Shown here: one piece after another, positions 25,344 through 33,892 of the stretch | Position numbering within the stretch: the stretch's first letter is position 1 | How the letters are laid out: every line of letters begins with the position of its first letter | Assembly (NCBI GenBank): GCA_026388095.1 | Contig: JAPLKL010000049.1 | Coordinates: 1 to 52,304 of the forward strand | DNA from: Elusimicrobiota bacterium | GTDB lineage: Bacteria > Elusimicrobiota > Elusimicrobia > UBA1565 > UBA9628 | Reading direction: 5' to 3' | Length of the DNA: 52,304 nt | Program-made: the position numbers and the translations under genes | The notes under the pieces: generated by a model | Told to the model about the DNA's origin: nothing | The model's database searches: none | The model's input: the letters and a program-made list of their open reading frames with translations, nothing else

Positions 25344-25383
25344 GAGCTATCCAGGCCTCCTCAACGAGCAGCCGACAATCTCC

Positions 25384-26052
25384 ATGAAGGTCCTCGCCCT
25401 CAATTCAAGCCCCAGGATGGAGAAAGGGAACACGGCCCTTCTGTTGGGCCCTTTCCTCGACGGCGTCCGCGGAGCGGGAGCCCAGGTCGACTTGGTCTAT
25501 GTCCGCAAGCTGGGCATCAAGCCCTGCACGGGATGCTTCAGCTGCTGGAACAAGACCCCGGGCCGTTGCCCCCAGAAAGACGACATGGAGCAGCTCTATA
25601 CGAAGCTGATGGGCGCCGACGTCTGGGTGCTCGCCACCCCGCTTTATGAATGCGGCATGACCGGCACCTTGAAAGTCCTGCTCGACCGGACCGTGGCCTG
25701 CCACGGTCCGGGCTGTGCGGACGAGAAGCCGGAGAAGCTCGTGCTGGTCTCTAGTTGCGGTGATTGGGCGCTCGAACGGTTTGATGCGCTCGTCTTCTAC
25801 ATGAGGGATCTGTGCAAGAACATCCGGAAAGAGAAAGGCTGCGAGTTTGCAGGAGCCTTGCTCAGACCCCATGCCGCGGCGATGAAGTTCATGATGGATG
25901 CAAAGATGCCTGTGGCAGACATCTTCACTTCCGCCCGTCAGGCTGGCCTCCAGCTGGTGAAGAACGGGCGGATGGAGCCGGAGACGCTTGCGAATGTCGC
26001 CCGCCCGTTATGCACCAAGCAGGAGTTCGCAGAAGCGAGCGGCGGGAAGTGA
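25384..26052 (+). CDS. NADPH-dependent FMN reductase / iron-sulfur flavoprotein family
   Basis: 222 residues. Flavodoxin-like fold: N-terminal LALNSSPRMEKGNTALL for FMN phosphate binding, the compact cysteine motif CTGCFSCWNKTPGRCPQKDD (3-4 Cys, as in iron-sulfur flavoproteins), then DDMEQLY and ATPLYECGMTGTLKVLLDR. It likely transfers electrons from NAD(P)H to quinones, metals or another protein. There is no clear ribosome site before the ATG at 25384. A gene for an Rrf2 regulator follows after 109 bp, with its own promoter. Confidence 0.8.
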   Translation: MKVLALNSSPRMEKGNTALLLGPFLDGVRGAGAQVDLVYVRKLGIKPCTGCFSCWNKTPGRCPQKDDMEQLYTKLMGADVWVLATPLYECGMTGTLKVLLDRTVACHGPGCADEKPEKLVLVSSCGDWALERFDALVFYMRDLCKNIRKEKGCEFAGALLRPHAAAMKFMMDAKMPVADIFTSARQAGLQLVKNGRMEPETLANVARPLCTKQEFAEASGGK

Positions 26053-26093
26053 ACGATCCCGGGGCACTGGAAGCATTCCCACCAAAGCGGTAT

Positions 26094-26123
26094 TTGATAT
26101 TCCTTTGATGTCTTCTGTATAGA
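26094..26123 (+). promoter_or_regulatory. Promoter of the Rrf2 regulator gene
   Basis: TTGATA (26094-26099), 18 bases, TATAGA (26118-26123). Transcription would start near 26130, downstream of the first in-frame ATG (26126). This supports the ATG at 26162 as the real start. Confidence 0.6.
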
Positions 26124-26161
26124 CTATGAGCAGAGTGGCAACGGGCCCTCGGGGGGTGCTT

Positions 26162-26557
26162 ATGGTCGGAGTTCTGAACTTGTCGGAAGGCTCCACGATA
26201 GCGCTGCACGCGGCCCTGCATCTCGGGAAGGGGCAGGGCGCCCCAGTCACGACTCACAGCGCTGCCGAGGTGATGAAAGTCTCCGAGGCGCACCTGTCCA
26301 AAATACTGCAGAGACTGCACAAGGCGGGCATCGTGAAGGCCTTGCGTGGACCGAAGGGAGGCTACGTGCTGAACCGGCCGCTGACTCAGATCCGCCTGCT
26401 CGACATCTTCGAAGCCATCGACGGTCCCATGAAATTCAACTCCGGCTCGATCACCGCGCCGAACTGCGAAACGGACGGATGCATGCTGGGAAGCTTGCTC
26501 AACGAGGTCAACAAGCTCGTGGTTCAACGCTTCGAGCTGTGCCTCTCCGAGTTGTGA
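26162..26557 (+). CDS. Rrf2-family transcriptional regulator
   Basis: 131 residues from the ATG at 26162, preceded by a GGGGGG stretch. The winged helix-turn-helix has SAAEVMKVSEAHLSKILQRL and the wing signature ALRGPKGGYVLNRP. The dimerisation helix follows (LLDIFEAIDG). Near the C-terminus are cysteines in APNCETDGCML and a third in FELCLSEL. The spacing differs from the C-x5-C-x5-C of IscR, but a redox or iron-sulfur role is possible. The gene lies 109 bp after the flavoprotein gene and may control it; no operator was identified. Confidence 0.85.
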   Translation: MVGVLNLSEGSTIALHAALHLGKGQGAPVTTHSAAEVMKVSEAHLSKILQRLHKAGIVKALRGPKGGYVLNRPLTQIRLLDIFEAIDGPMKFNSGSITAPNCETDGCMLGSLLNEVNKLVVQRFELCLSEL

Positions 26558-26726
26558 AGGCTGGGCAGGAGAAATAGCCCCGCTTCTGCCCCTCCGCCTA
26601 GCTTTTGTTTTCTTTTGACCACCCGACTTCGGACATCCCACGCTTGCTCAGGAATATTGGTTGACGCGGCTCCATAAAGCTTGATAGCATGGTTTTGCCT
26701 CTACAGTCCGCCAACGCGATACCCTG

Positions 26727-27023
26727 ATGTACCTAAAAATCTGGACCGCATGGGCCCTCGTAGCCCTCCTGATCGCATGGGATTTACATGGCGCCTTTTG
26801 CCGGTACGAAAAGGATAAGCAGGCATGGAAATTGTGCCTGCACACCCTGTTGCTCGCCATTCTTGGATACCTGATGGTGTACTTGGGCCTATTCTGCCTG
26901 CGCATGCAATTCGATCTCGGCCCCTGGGCCAGGCCAAGCAAGATGTTCCGGTCCGTCCCACGGGCCACGCAGGCCATCGGCCCCGCTGGTCACGCGGTGA
27001 CGCGCCCACACAAGAAGAAGTAA
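26727..27023 (+). CDS. Small membrane protein of unknown function
   Basis: 98 residues with two hydrophobic segments (about 5-20, TAWALVALLIAW, and 36-58, LCLHTLLLAILGYLMVYLG) and a basic C-terminal tail ending HKKK. There is no signal for cleavage and no family I recognise. A weak promoter (TTGACG at 26661, 18 bases, TAGCAT at 26685) lies upstream. Coding status rests on the membrane pattern and the intact frame only. Confidence 0.5.
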   Translation: MYLKIWTAWALVALLIAWDLHGAFCRYEKDKQAWKLCLHTLLLAILGYLMVYLGLFCLRMQFDLGPWARPSKMFRSVPRATQAIGPAGHAVTRPHKKK

Positions 27024-27042
27024 TCCCGCCTCCCTGACGCGG

Positions 27043-27081
27043 CCTGACATCGCCAGACACGGCTGATATTGCATGTCAGGA
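27043..27081. promoter_or_regulatory. Spaced inverted repeat over the M23 peptidase promoter
   Basis: CCTGACAT (27043-27050) and ATGTCAGG (27074-27081) form perfect 8-bp arms 23 bp apart. The right arm overlaps the -35 TTGCAT (27070-27075). It has the layout of a repressor operator. Confidence 0.4.
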
Positions 27082-27098
27082 CCGCCGGCACTATCCTC
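27070..27098 (+). promoter_or_regulatory. Promoter of the M23 peptidase gene
   Basis: TTGCAT (27070-27075), 17 bases, TATCCT (27093-27098). Start expected near 27105, giving a leader of about 34 bases. Confidence 0.5.
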
Positions 27099-27138
27099 CT
27101 AATGCCCCAGCCGTGAAGACGCGGCAGGAGCGCTCCTC

Positions 27139-28074
27139 ATGAAAGAGTTCTGGACCCGGCGCATCACTTTGGTGGCGATCCCGACGGCCGCGGACCTCCC
27201 CTCCTGGCGCGCCTGCCTGAGCTTGCGTCTCATCGTCCTGGCCGCGGCCGGCTGGGCCGGCCTCACCTTGCTGGTTCTCATCCTGGGCGCGCAGCTGGCC
27301 GACTACGGGATGCTCAAGGCCGACAATACTTCGCTGCGCGCGCGGCTGGCGAGCCTGGCCGCGGAGATGGCGCGTTCTCGCGCCGAGCTCGACGCGGGCC
27401 GCGCCGCCGACCAGCAGGTGCGGGCCCTGCTGCGTCTGCCGCCGCACTCGGAAGCGGCGCGCCCGGCCGCGGCGACAGTCTCGTCCGGCTCAGGGGGCCC
27501 CGGCCCGGCCGACCGGGCCCTGCTGCAACAGCTCCTGAGGGAGCCTGCCCGCGTGACAGCGGACCCACTGCGCGGCGATCTCGCCGATCTGCGCCGGCTC
27601 AGCCGCGAGCGCGTGGCCAGCTACAAGGAGATCGCGGCCCATCTGGCGTGGCGGAGCAGGCTCCTGCAGGCTACGCCCCGCGGCTGGCCCATCCCCGGCC
27701 GCATCACCTCGAAGTTCGGCTACCGTTTCTCACCCATGAGCCCGGAGGACGAGGTCGAGAGCCGGGAATTCCACCCCGGTCTCGACATCGCCGATGCCCT
27801 GGGCACTCCCATCCGGGCGACCGCCGACGGGACGGTGGTGCGGGCACGCTGGAGCGGCGGCTATGGGCGGCTGGTCATGCTCCGGCACGACCTCGGCTAC
27901 GCCACGCTCTACGGGCATGCATCGCGGTTCTTCGTGAGGGAAGGAGAGCGGGTCCAGCGGGGTCAGGTCATCGCGGCCACGGGCAGCACGGGCCGGTCCA
28001 CAGGCAGCCACGTGCACTACGAGGTCTGGTGGAACGGCAAGGCCATCAACCCGGCCAAGTTCCTGAAGGATTGA
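27139..28074 (+). CDS. M23-family murein peptidase (LytM domain), membrane-anchored
   Basis: 311 residues. A short cytoplasmic N-terminus is followed by one membrane segment (about 30-52, LIVLAAAGWAGLTLLVLIL) and a coiled coil (about 58-95, SLRARLASLAAEMARSRAEL). The LytM domain spans about 185-308 with zinc ligands in FHPGLDIADALGTPI, LYGHASRF and GSHVHYEVW; all expected His/Asp residues are present. It should cut peptide cross-links in peptidoglycan or act as an amidase activator. AGGAG sits 8 bases before the ATG. It converges on ispDF with only 3 bases between the stop codons. Confidence 0.9.
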   Translation: MKEFWTRRITLVAIPTAADLPSWRACLSLRLIVLAAAGWAGLTLLVLILGAQLADYGMLKADNTSLRARLASLAAEMARSRAELDAGRAADQQVRALLRLPPHSEAARPAAATVSSGSGGPGPADRALLQQLLREPARVTADPLRGDLADLRRLSRERVASYKEIAAHLAWRSRLLQATPRGWPIPGRITSKFGYRFSPMSPEDEVESREFHPGLDIADALGTPIRATADGTVVRARWSGGYGRLVMLRHDLGYATLYGHASRFFVREGERVQRGQVIAATGSTGRSTGSHVHYEVWWNGKAINPAKFLKD

Positions 28075-28077
28075 CCG

Positions 28078-29232
28078 TCAGGGCAGCAGGACCGAGGCCA
28101 CGGCGTGGCAGGCGATGGCCTCGCCCCTGCCGATCTCGCCCAATCCCTCGTGGCTCTTCGCCTTGACGCTGACCCGCTCGACAGGAACGCCGAAGACCTC
28201 GGCCACGGAGGCGCGGAAGGCCTTGTAGTGCGGCTTCATCTTGGGCTCCTCGGCCACGATCGTCACATCGAGGTTGGAGATGCTGCCGCCGGCATCCTTG
28301 AGGCGCTTGATGACCTCGGCCACGATGTCCTTGCTGGCCATGTCCTTCCATTTGGGCTCATCAGGCGGGAACAGCGCGCCGATCTCACCCCCCGCGAAGC
28401 TGCCCAACACGGCGTCGGCGGCCGCGTGCAGGACCGCGTCCGCGTCCGAATGGCCCAAAAGCCCCTTCTTGCCCGCGAGCTTGACCCCGGCCAGCCACAG
28501 GTCCCGGCCCTCCACGAGCCGGTGGATGTCGAAGCCGAAGCCCACGGCGATGCGCCGCCGGCCGCCCTGCCTCTGCTCCAATAATGCTTCTGCCATGACC
28601 AGGTCCTCCGGCGTGGTGATCTTGAAATTCTCGTAGCTGGAGGGCACGACCCGCACCTTCTGGCCGCACTTCTCCACCAGCTGGCTCTCATCGGTGGCGG
28701 TCCGGGCGTCCGGAAAGCGGTTCAAGGCCTCTTCCAGCACCTCGCGACGGTAGCACTGCGGGGTCTGCGCGGCCCAGTAGGCGCTGCGCGCCGGGGTGTC
28801 CGAGATCCACATCTGCTTGTTGGTCACCTTCTTCAACGTGTCCTTGACCTGCACCGCGGGCACGGCCGCGCCCGAATCGGTCGCCTCCTCCACCACGGCT
28901 CGGATGATCTCCGGGGTCACCAGCGAACGGGCGCCGTCGTGCACGGCCACGACCTCCGCGTCCTCGGACACCGACTGGAAGCCGTTGCGCACCGAGTTCA
29001 TGCGCGTCGGCCCGCTCTCCACGAGCTTGACGCGCGGGCCCGCCAGGCGAGGACCGTGCTCCCGGATGTTCTCCGCGGCCGTCACCAGGATGACCCGCTC
29101 GACCTCCGGCAGGGAAAGGAAAGCCTGCAGAGACCACTCCACCACGGTCCTCCCGGCCAGAGGCAGGAACTGCTTGGGCTTGCCCATGCGGGAGCCCGAG
29201 CCGCCCGCGACGATGATCGCCTCGACTTTCAC
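28078..29232 (-). CDS. ispDF: Bifunctional IspD/IspF of the MEP isoprenoid pathway
   Basis: 384 residues, GTG start at 29232. Residues 1-225 are IspD (MEP cytidylyltransferase): IIVAGGSGSRMGKPKQFLPL, VAVHDGARSLVTPE and QTPQCYRRE. Residues 228-384 are IspF (MEcPP synthase): GFGFDIHRLVEGRDLWLAGV with metal ligands, GLLGHSDADAVLHAAADA, and the C-terminal KAKSHEGLGEIGRGEAIACHA. The fusion covers two non-consecutive steps of the pathway. It is the last gene of the rpsF-to-ispDF run, 10 bp after the PIN-TRAM gene. Confidence 0.95.
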   Translation of the reverse strand: MKVEAIIVAGGSGSRMGKPKQFLPLAGRTVVEWSLQAFLSLPEVERVILVTAAENIREHGPRLAGPRVKLVESGPTRMNSVRNGFQSVSEDAEVVAVHDGARSLVTPEIIRAVVEEATDSGAAVPAVQVKDTLKKVTNKQMWISDTPARSAYWAAQTPQCYRREVLEEALNRFPDARTATDESQLVEKCGQKVRVVPSSYENFKITTPEDLVMAEALLEQRQGGRRRIAVGFGFDIHRLVEGRDLWLAGVKLAGKKGLLGHSDADAVLHAAADAVLGSFAGGEIGALFPPDEPKWKDMASKDIVAEVIKRLKDAGGSISNLDVTIVAEEPKMKPHYKAFRASVAEVFGVPVERVSVKAKSHEGLGEIGRGEAIACHAVASVLLP

Positions 29233-29242
29233 GGCCAGGCCT

Positions 29243-30226
29243 TTACTTCTCGCCCTTGGCCTTGCCGAAGACCATGCGGCCCGCGGGGTTCTGCAGGATC
29301 GAGGACACCGCGACGTCGACGCGCTTGCCGATGAAGCGGCGGCCGTCCTCCACCACCACCATGGTCCCGTCGTCGAGATAGCCGATGCCCTGGTCGCGTT
29401 CCTTGCCTTCCTTCATGACGAAAAGGGGCATGGACTCTCCCGGCAGCACCACGGGCTTGAGGGCCGTGCCCAAGTCGTTGACGTTGAGGCAGACCACCCC
29501 TTCCAGCGTGGCGATCTTGTTGAGGTTGAAGTCCGTGGTCACGACCTTGGCGCCCATGTCCTTGGCCAGGCGCACGACCTTGCCGTCCACGTCCGCGATC
29601 TCCGGGACGTCCTTGTCGAGTATGCGCACCGGGACCTCGGGGTTCTCCTGCAGACGGGCCAGGATGTCGAGGCCGCGGCGGCCGCGGGCGCGCTTCAAGG
29701 CGTCTGGCGAGTCGGCCAGGTGGTGCATCTCGGCCAGGACGAAGCGGGGCACGATCAGGGAGCCCGACAGGAAGCGCGTCTCGCAGACATCCACCACGCG
29801 GCCGTCGATGATGGCGCTGGTGTCGAGCACCTTCATGTCCGCGCCCCGGCGTTTGCCGAGCTTGCGCAGGTCCTTATCCAGGTCGTCGAGCTCGGGCATC
29901 TTGCGGATGGCGATGATCATGCCCAAAGCCCCCAGGGCGAAGTAGCGCAAGGCCGAATAGTTGCCCCAGATGTGGTAGAGGTTCTCGTTGCCCATCTGGA
30001 ACACCGTGTAGTCCACGATCTTGGCCACGATGATGCCGCAGGCAGCGCCCAGGATGCCGGAAATGACGGTCACCAGGCTGATCTCCGCGATGAGGAACTC
30101 CGAGATCACAATGGCCAGCCCTACCACCGTCCCGACGGTGAGGCCCTTGGGGGTAGGAGAGATCTGAAAGTACACCAGGGCCGGACAGCTGAGGATCACG
30201 AGGATGCGGAATATCCAGATGCCCAT
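29243..30226 (-). CDS. Membrane PIN-TRAM domain protein (YacL-like)
   Basis: 327 residues from the ATG at 30226, with AAGGAG just upstream. Three or four membrane segments lie in residues 1-110 (TVGTVVGLAIVISEFLI, VTVISGILGAACGIIVAK, ALGALGMIIAI). A PIN nuclease-like domain covers about 130-250 with acidic residues in VLDTSAIIDGRVVDV, FVLAEMHHLAD and VVTTDFNLNKIA. A C-terminal TRAM domain covers about 255-320 (GIGYLDDGTMVVVEDGRRFIG). Relatives (B. subtilis YacL type) sit beside ispD and radA in many genomes, as here. An RNA-linked role is likely but not proven. Confidence 0.88.
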   Translation of the reverse strand: MGIWIFRILVILSCPALVYFQISPTPKGLTVGTVVGLAIVISEFLIAEISLVTVISGILGAACGIIVAKIVDYTVFQMGNENLYHIWGNYSALRYFALGALGMIIAIRKMPELDDLDKDLRKLGKRRGADMKVLDTSAIIDGRVVDVCETRFLSGSLIVPRFVLAEMHHLADSPDALKRARGRRGLDILARLQENPEVPVRILDKDVPEIADVDGKVVRLAKDMGAKVVTTDFNLNKIATLEGVVCLNVNDLGTALKPVVLPGESMPLFVMKEGKERDQGIGYLDDGTMVVVEDGRRFIGKRVDVAVSSILQNPAGRMVFGKAKGEK

Positions 30227-30264
30227 GAGGACTCCTTCTTTGCCACCGCGGCTTCGCCGTGCCC

Positions 30265-30302
30265 CTGCCGGGCATTAAGGTTATTAAGATGAGTCCCGGC
30301 AG
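30265..30302. promoter_or_regulatory. Inverted repeat with AT-rich centre between radA and the PIN-TRAM gene
   Basis: CTGCCGGG (30265-30272) and CCCGGCAG (30295-30302) flank 22 bases that include two TTAAG copies. It lies in the 98-bp gap between radA and the next gene, both minus strand. It may be a hairpin after radA or an operator for the downstream genes. Confidence 0.35.
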
Positions 30303-30324
30303 GTCCAGAACGGCTCGGCTGCGG

Positions 30325-31731
30325 CTAGGATTTAGACGGCTTATGACTGCCCGACAGCACTTCGGCGGCCGCTTGCAGGTCCGCCACGCCCACGAGTTCG
30401 ATACCCGGCTTGCGGCAGAGTTCCTGGAGGCCGCGCGCCGGGACCAAAGCCCGCTTGAAGCCGGCCTTGGCCGCCTCCTTCAGGCGCGCCTCCAGGTACG
30501 GCACGCGCCCCACGTCTCCCAAGAGCCCGACCTCGCCCAGCATCACCCAATCCGTCGGGATAGGGACCTCGCGGGAGGAGCTGACCACGGCCAGGCACGC
30601 GGCCAGGTCCACGGCCGGGTCCTTGATGCGCAGCCCGCCGGCCAGGCTCACGAACACGTCGCGGTCCTCGAGCCGCAGGCGCAGATGCTTCTCCATGGCC
30701 GCCAGCAGCACCAGGACTCGGTTCAAGTCCAGGCCCGTGGCCATGCGGCGGGGCAAAGGGTATTTCGTATGCACGACCAAGGCCTGCACCTCCACGAGCA
30801 TGGGCCGCGAGCCCTCCAGGGTGACGGAGGCGACGCGTCCCGGCAAAGGCCGGCCGTCGCGGTCCGCCAGGAAGAAGCGGGAGGCGTCTCCCACCTCGGA
30901 GAGGCCCTTCTCTCCCATCTCGAAGAGCCCGAGCTCGTCGGTGGGGCCGAAGCGGTTCTTCTGGGCCCGCAGCACGCGCAAGAGGTCGTGGCGCTCGGTG
31001 TCGAAATAGAGGACGGTGTCCACGATGTGCTCCAGGACCTTGGGGCCGGCCAGCGAACCCTCCTTGGTGACGTGCCCGAGGAGGAAGACCACCGCATCCG
31101 TGGACTTGGCCGCGCGCAGCAGTTCGGCCGCGCATTCGCGCACCTGGGCCACGGTGCCCGGGCTGGAGGTGAGCTCCGGGTGGAAGACGGTCTGCACGGA
31201 GTCGAGCACGATGAGCCAGGGCTTGACCTTGGCCACCACAGCGAGGATCTTGCCCAGGTCGGTCTCGGCCAGCAGGTGGATGGAGTCGCTCCGCACGGCC
31301 AGGCGCTTGGCCCGGGCCGAGACCTGGCGCAGGGATTCCTCGCCGGAGACGTAGAGGATGGGCTCTTGGGGCCGGGCCGCGGCGAAACGGCCCGCGGCCT
31401 GCAGCATCAAAGTGGACTTGCCGATCCCGGGAGGACCCGCCAACAGCGTAACCTGCCCAGGGACCACGCCGCCGCCCAGGAGCCGGTCGAACTCCCCGAT
31501 GCCGGTCCCGGTGCGCGCCTCCAGGTCGGAGGGGGCGTCTTTGAGAGCCACGACCTCCGATGAGAACTCGGTCAGGCGCCGCTGCGCGGCACCCGCGAGA
31601 GCGGTCGGCCGGGCCTCCACGACCTCCTCGATCATGGTGTTCCAGGCCGCGCAGTCAGGGCACTGGCCCATGGGCTTGGGCGCGGAGTAGCCGCACTCTT
31701 GGCAGCGATAGAGGGTCTTGAGGCGGGCCAT
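30325..31731 (-). CDS. radA: DNA repair protein RadA
   Basis: 468 residues. Start is the ATG at 31731, overlapping the mlaD stop by one base (TGATG). The N-terminal zinc finger has C10, C13, C24 and C27 (CQECG, CPDC). Walker A is GPPGIGKSTLML. The RadA-specific KNRFGPTDELG motif is present, and a Lon-like C-terminal domain carries DRDVFVSLAGGLRIKDPAVDLAA. RadA is a hexameric helicase-like RecA relative that drives branch migration during recombination. The neighbourhood with YacL-like and ispD genes is common in bacteria. Confidence 0.95.
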   Translation of the reverse strand: MARLKTLYRCQECGYSAPKPMGQCPDCAAWNTMIEEVVEARPTALAGAAQRRLTEFSSEVVALKDAPSDLEARTGTGIGEFDRLLGGGVVPGQVTLLAGPPGIGKSTLMLQAAGRFAAARPQEPILYVSGEESLRQVSARAKRLAVRSDSIHLLAETDLGKILAVVAKVKPWLIVLDSVQTVFHPELTSSPGTVAQVRECAAELLRAAKSTDAVVFLLGHVTKEGSLAGPKVLEHIVDTVLYFDTERHDLLRVLRAQKNRFGPTDELGLFEMGEKGLSEVGDASRFFLADRDGRPLPGRVASVTLEGSRPMLVEVQALVVHTKYPLPRRMATGLDLNRVLVLLAAMEKHLRLRLEDRDVFVSLAGGLRIKDPAVDLAACLAVVSSSREVPIPTDWVMLGEVGLLGDVGRVPYLEARLKEAAKAGFKRALVPARGLQELCRKPGIELVGVADLQAAAEVLSGSHKPSKS

Positions 31732-33095
31732 CACTTGCTCTTGGACCGGCCCTTCGTGGTCGCGGCGCCGAAGGTGGCCAAGCCGAAGAGGTAGGCGACG
31801 TCCTGGTCCTCCCACATGACGTTGGCCCAGGTGTGGAAGCGCGGGACCTCCTGCACGTCCTCCACCCGGGCGCCGATGCCCAGCCACTTGGTCAGGCGGG
31901 CGAGCAGGCCGAAATCGAACTCCGGGTGCGAGAACTGGTGTCCTTTGTATTGGCGGTTGCGGCCGAATTCATAGCCCTGAGCCATGACGCTGAACCGGTT
32001 GCCGAAGGGATCCTCATTGCCGACGGGCTTCCTGTAGAAGGGCGTGACGGTCAGGCGCGCGCCGCCGGAGGAGCGGATGGCGCCCACCGCGACGTCCACG
32101 TAGGGCCCCTTCCCGAGGACCTGGCCCTCGAAGCCCAGCAGCCCGTCGACGCGGTTGGGCGGCGCGTAGTCGATGCCGCGCCGGGTCGAGTCGTTGACGT
32201 TGGCGAGGTTCGCGCCGCCGATGTAGTAGTAGCGGCCCGGGCGCGGGGAGATCTTGAGTCCCACGTCCGCATGCGAGGTCCGGATCAAGGCGTCGTAGCG
32301 CCAGTCCAGGTTCCACCAGGTGTGGAACTGGGTGATGCGGCCGAACACATCCTTGGCCGTGGAGGCGGCGTCCTTGACCGAGGTAATGGTGATCTTGACG
32401 TCTTCCTTGACTTGGGGGTCGTGCAGGAGCGCGCCGATGGCGCCCTTGTCGGTGGAGAGGCTGGCCATCATCGTGTTGCTCTTGGCCAGGAGGTCGTCGA
32501 GCTTGGCGGTGATGGCGTCGGTGCGGTCGATGGCCTTTTCCAGGCCGGGCTTGGTGGTCTCGATGAGGTCGTTAAGGTTCGCGGTCAGCTCCCGCACGTT
32601 GGCCACCGTCTCGCGCAGGTTCTCGGTGAGCGAGCCGCGCGGGCCCTTGGCGGTGAGCTCTCCCAGCATGGTCTCCAGGCTGCCCAGGGCCTTGGTCATG
32701 GCTTTCTCCAGCATGACCGGGTCATCGCCCTGCAAAGTGGCGCCCGCCTCGATGAGCCCTTGGGAGAGGTTCCCCTGCTCGACGGCCAGGTACTTGGAGC
32801 CGATGATGCCGGTGGAGGCGACCGTGAAATGCGCGCCCTTGTAGATGTCCACGCCCTTGCGGATCTGGCAGACGGCCTTGGCCAGGCCGTGCTCCAGGAC
32901 CAGGCCCTTGACCTTGCCCACCTCCACGCCGGAGAGTTTGACCGGGGCGTCCTTGCTCAGGTTGCCCACGTCGTGGAAGGTGACGCTGATACTGTAGCGC
33001 GGCTCCATGCTGAAGTCGCCCAGCAGGAAGATGGCCGTACCCAGTAGGATGAGCCCGCCCAGGACGAAGGCGCCGACCTTGGCTTCCAGGCTCAT
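31731..33095 (-). CDS. MCE-domain protein (MlaD-like) with C-terminal beta-rich domain
   Basis: 454 residues, more than twice the length of E. coli MlaD. Residues 8-26 are a membrane anchor (GAFVLGGLILLGTAIFLLG). The MCE domain covers about 36-112 (VTFHDVGNLSKDAPVKLSGVEVG, STGIIGSKYLAVEQG). A helical stretch of about 125-250 follows. The last 190 residues are rich in alternating aromatic and hydrophobic residues and glycines (YDALIRTSHADVGLKISPRP, RYYYIGGANLAN, GARLTVTPFYRKP, FDFGLLARLTKWLG), as in outer-membrane beta-strands. It should be the lipid-binding part of the MlaEF transporter. Gene overlaps of 4 bases (mlaF) and 1 base (radA) tie it into the operon. Confidence 0.85.
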   Translation of the reverse strand: MSLEAKVGAFVLGGLILLGTAIFLLGDFSMEPRYSISVTFHDVGNLSKDAPVKLSGVEVGKVKGLVLEHGLAKAVCQIRKGVDIYKGAHFTVASTGIIGSKYLAVEQGNLSQGLIEAGATLQGDDPVMLEKAMTKALGSLETMLGELTAKGPRGSLTENLRETVANVRELTANLNDLIETTKPGLEKAIDRTDAITAKLDDLLAKSNTMMASLSTDKGAIGALLHDPQVKEDVKITITSVKDAASTAKDVFGRITQFHTWWNLDWRYDALIRTSHADVGLKISPRPGRYYYIGGANLANVNDSTRRGIDYAPPNRVDGLLGFEGQVLGKGPYVDVAVGAIRSSGGARLTVTPFYRKPVGNEDPFGNRFSVMAQGYEFGRNRQYKGHQFSHPEFDFGLLARLTKWLGIGARVEDVQEVPRFHTWANVMWEDQDVAYLFGLATFGAATTKGRSKSK

Positions 33096-33892
33096 CGCGC
33101 GCCAACCTTGCCGGCCTCGGCCGTCTCCGGCTCGAAGTCCTTGAGCTTCATCTTGATGGGGCCCTGGCTGAGCCCGTCTACGAACTGCCGGACATAGGGG
33201 TCGTCGGTGGTCTTGATGACCTCAGGACGGTCCGAGGCCATGACGCGGCCTTCGTGGATCATGGCGATGCGGCTGGCGACCTTATAGGCCGACTTCATGT
33301 CGTGAGTGACGACGATGGCCGTAGTCTTGAGCGCCTTCTGAAGGTCCAGGATCAAGTCATTGATCACGTCCGACATGATCGGGTCCAGGCCCGTCGTGGG
33401 CTCATCATACAAAATATAGGTAGGCTCCGCCGCGATGGCCCGGGCCAGCGCCACCCGCTTTTTCATGCCGCCGGAAAGCTCCGAGGGCCTCATGTCCTCC
33501 ACGTCCTGCAATCCCACCAAAGCCAGCTTGTCCTTGGCGATTTCCCGGTAGCGGGAGGCCGGGATCTTGGTGAGGTAGCGCAGGCCGAAGGTCACGTTCT
33601 CCCATACCGATAGGGAGTCGAAGAGCGCCGCCTCCTGAAAGAGGTAGCCGAAGCGGCGCCGGTACGTGGCCACTTCGGACTCACGAGTCAGCTTCGTGAT
33701 GTCCGTGCCGTCGACCTTGATGGAGCCGGCGTCCGGCCGCACCAGCCCGATGACGCACTTGAGGAAGGTGCTTTTGCCGCAGCCGGACCCGCCGATGATG
33801 GCCAGCGTCTCGCCGTCCTGGACCGTCAGGTCCACGCCGCGCAGGACCGGCCGGCCCGGATAGCTCTTGTGGACCCCCCGGGCGTCGATCAT
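33092..33892 (-). CDS. mlaF: MlaF-like ABC transporter ATPase (phospholipid transport)
   Basis: 266 residues from the ATG at 33892 (ATGA overlap with mlaE). A complete ABC ATPase: Walker A GGSGCGKSTFLK, Q-loop YLFQEAALFDSLSVWENV, signature LSGGMKKRVALARA, Walker B YILYDEPTTGLDP and switch VVTHDMKSA. The LFDSLSVWENV stretch is typical of the MlaF family. It powers phospholipid movement between inner and outer membranes with MlaE and the MCE protein. I see no MlaB or MlaC gene here. Confidence 0.93.
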   Translation of the reverse strand: MIDARGVHKSYPGRPVLRGVDLTVQDGETLAIIGGSGCGKSTFLKCVIGLVRPDAGSIKVDGTDITKLTRESEVATYRRRFGYLFQEAALFDSLSVWENVTFGLRYLTKIPASRYREIAKDKLALVGLQDVEDMRPSELSGGMKKRVALARAIAAEPTYILYDEPTTGLDPIMSDVINDLILDLQKALKTTAIVVTHDMKSAYKVASRIAMIHEGRVMASDRPEVIKTTDDPYVRQFVDGLSQGPIKMKLKDFEPETAEAGKVGAR

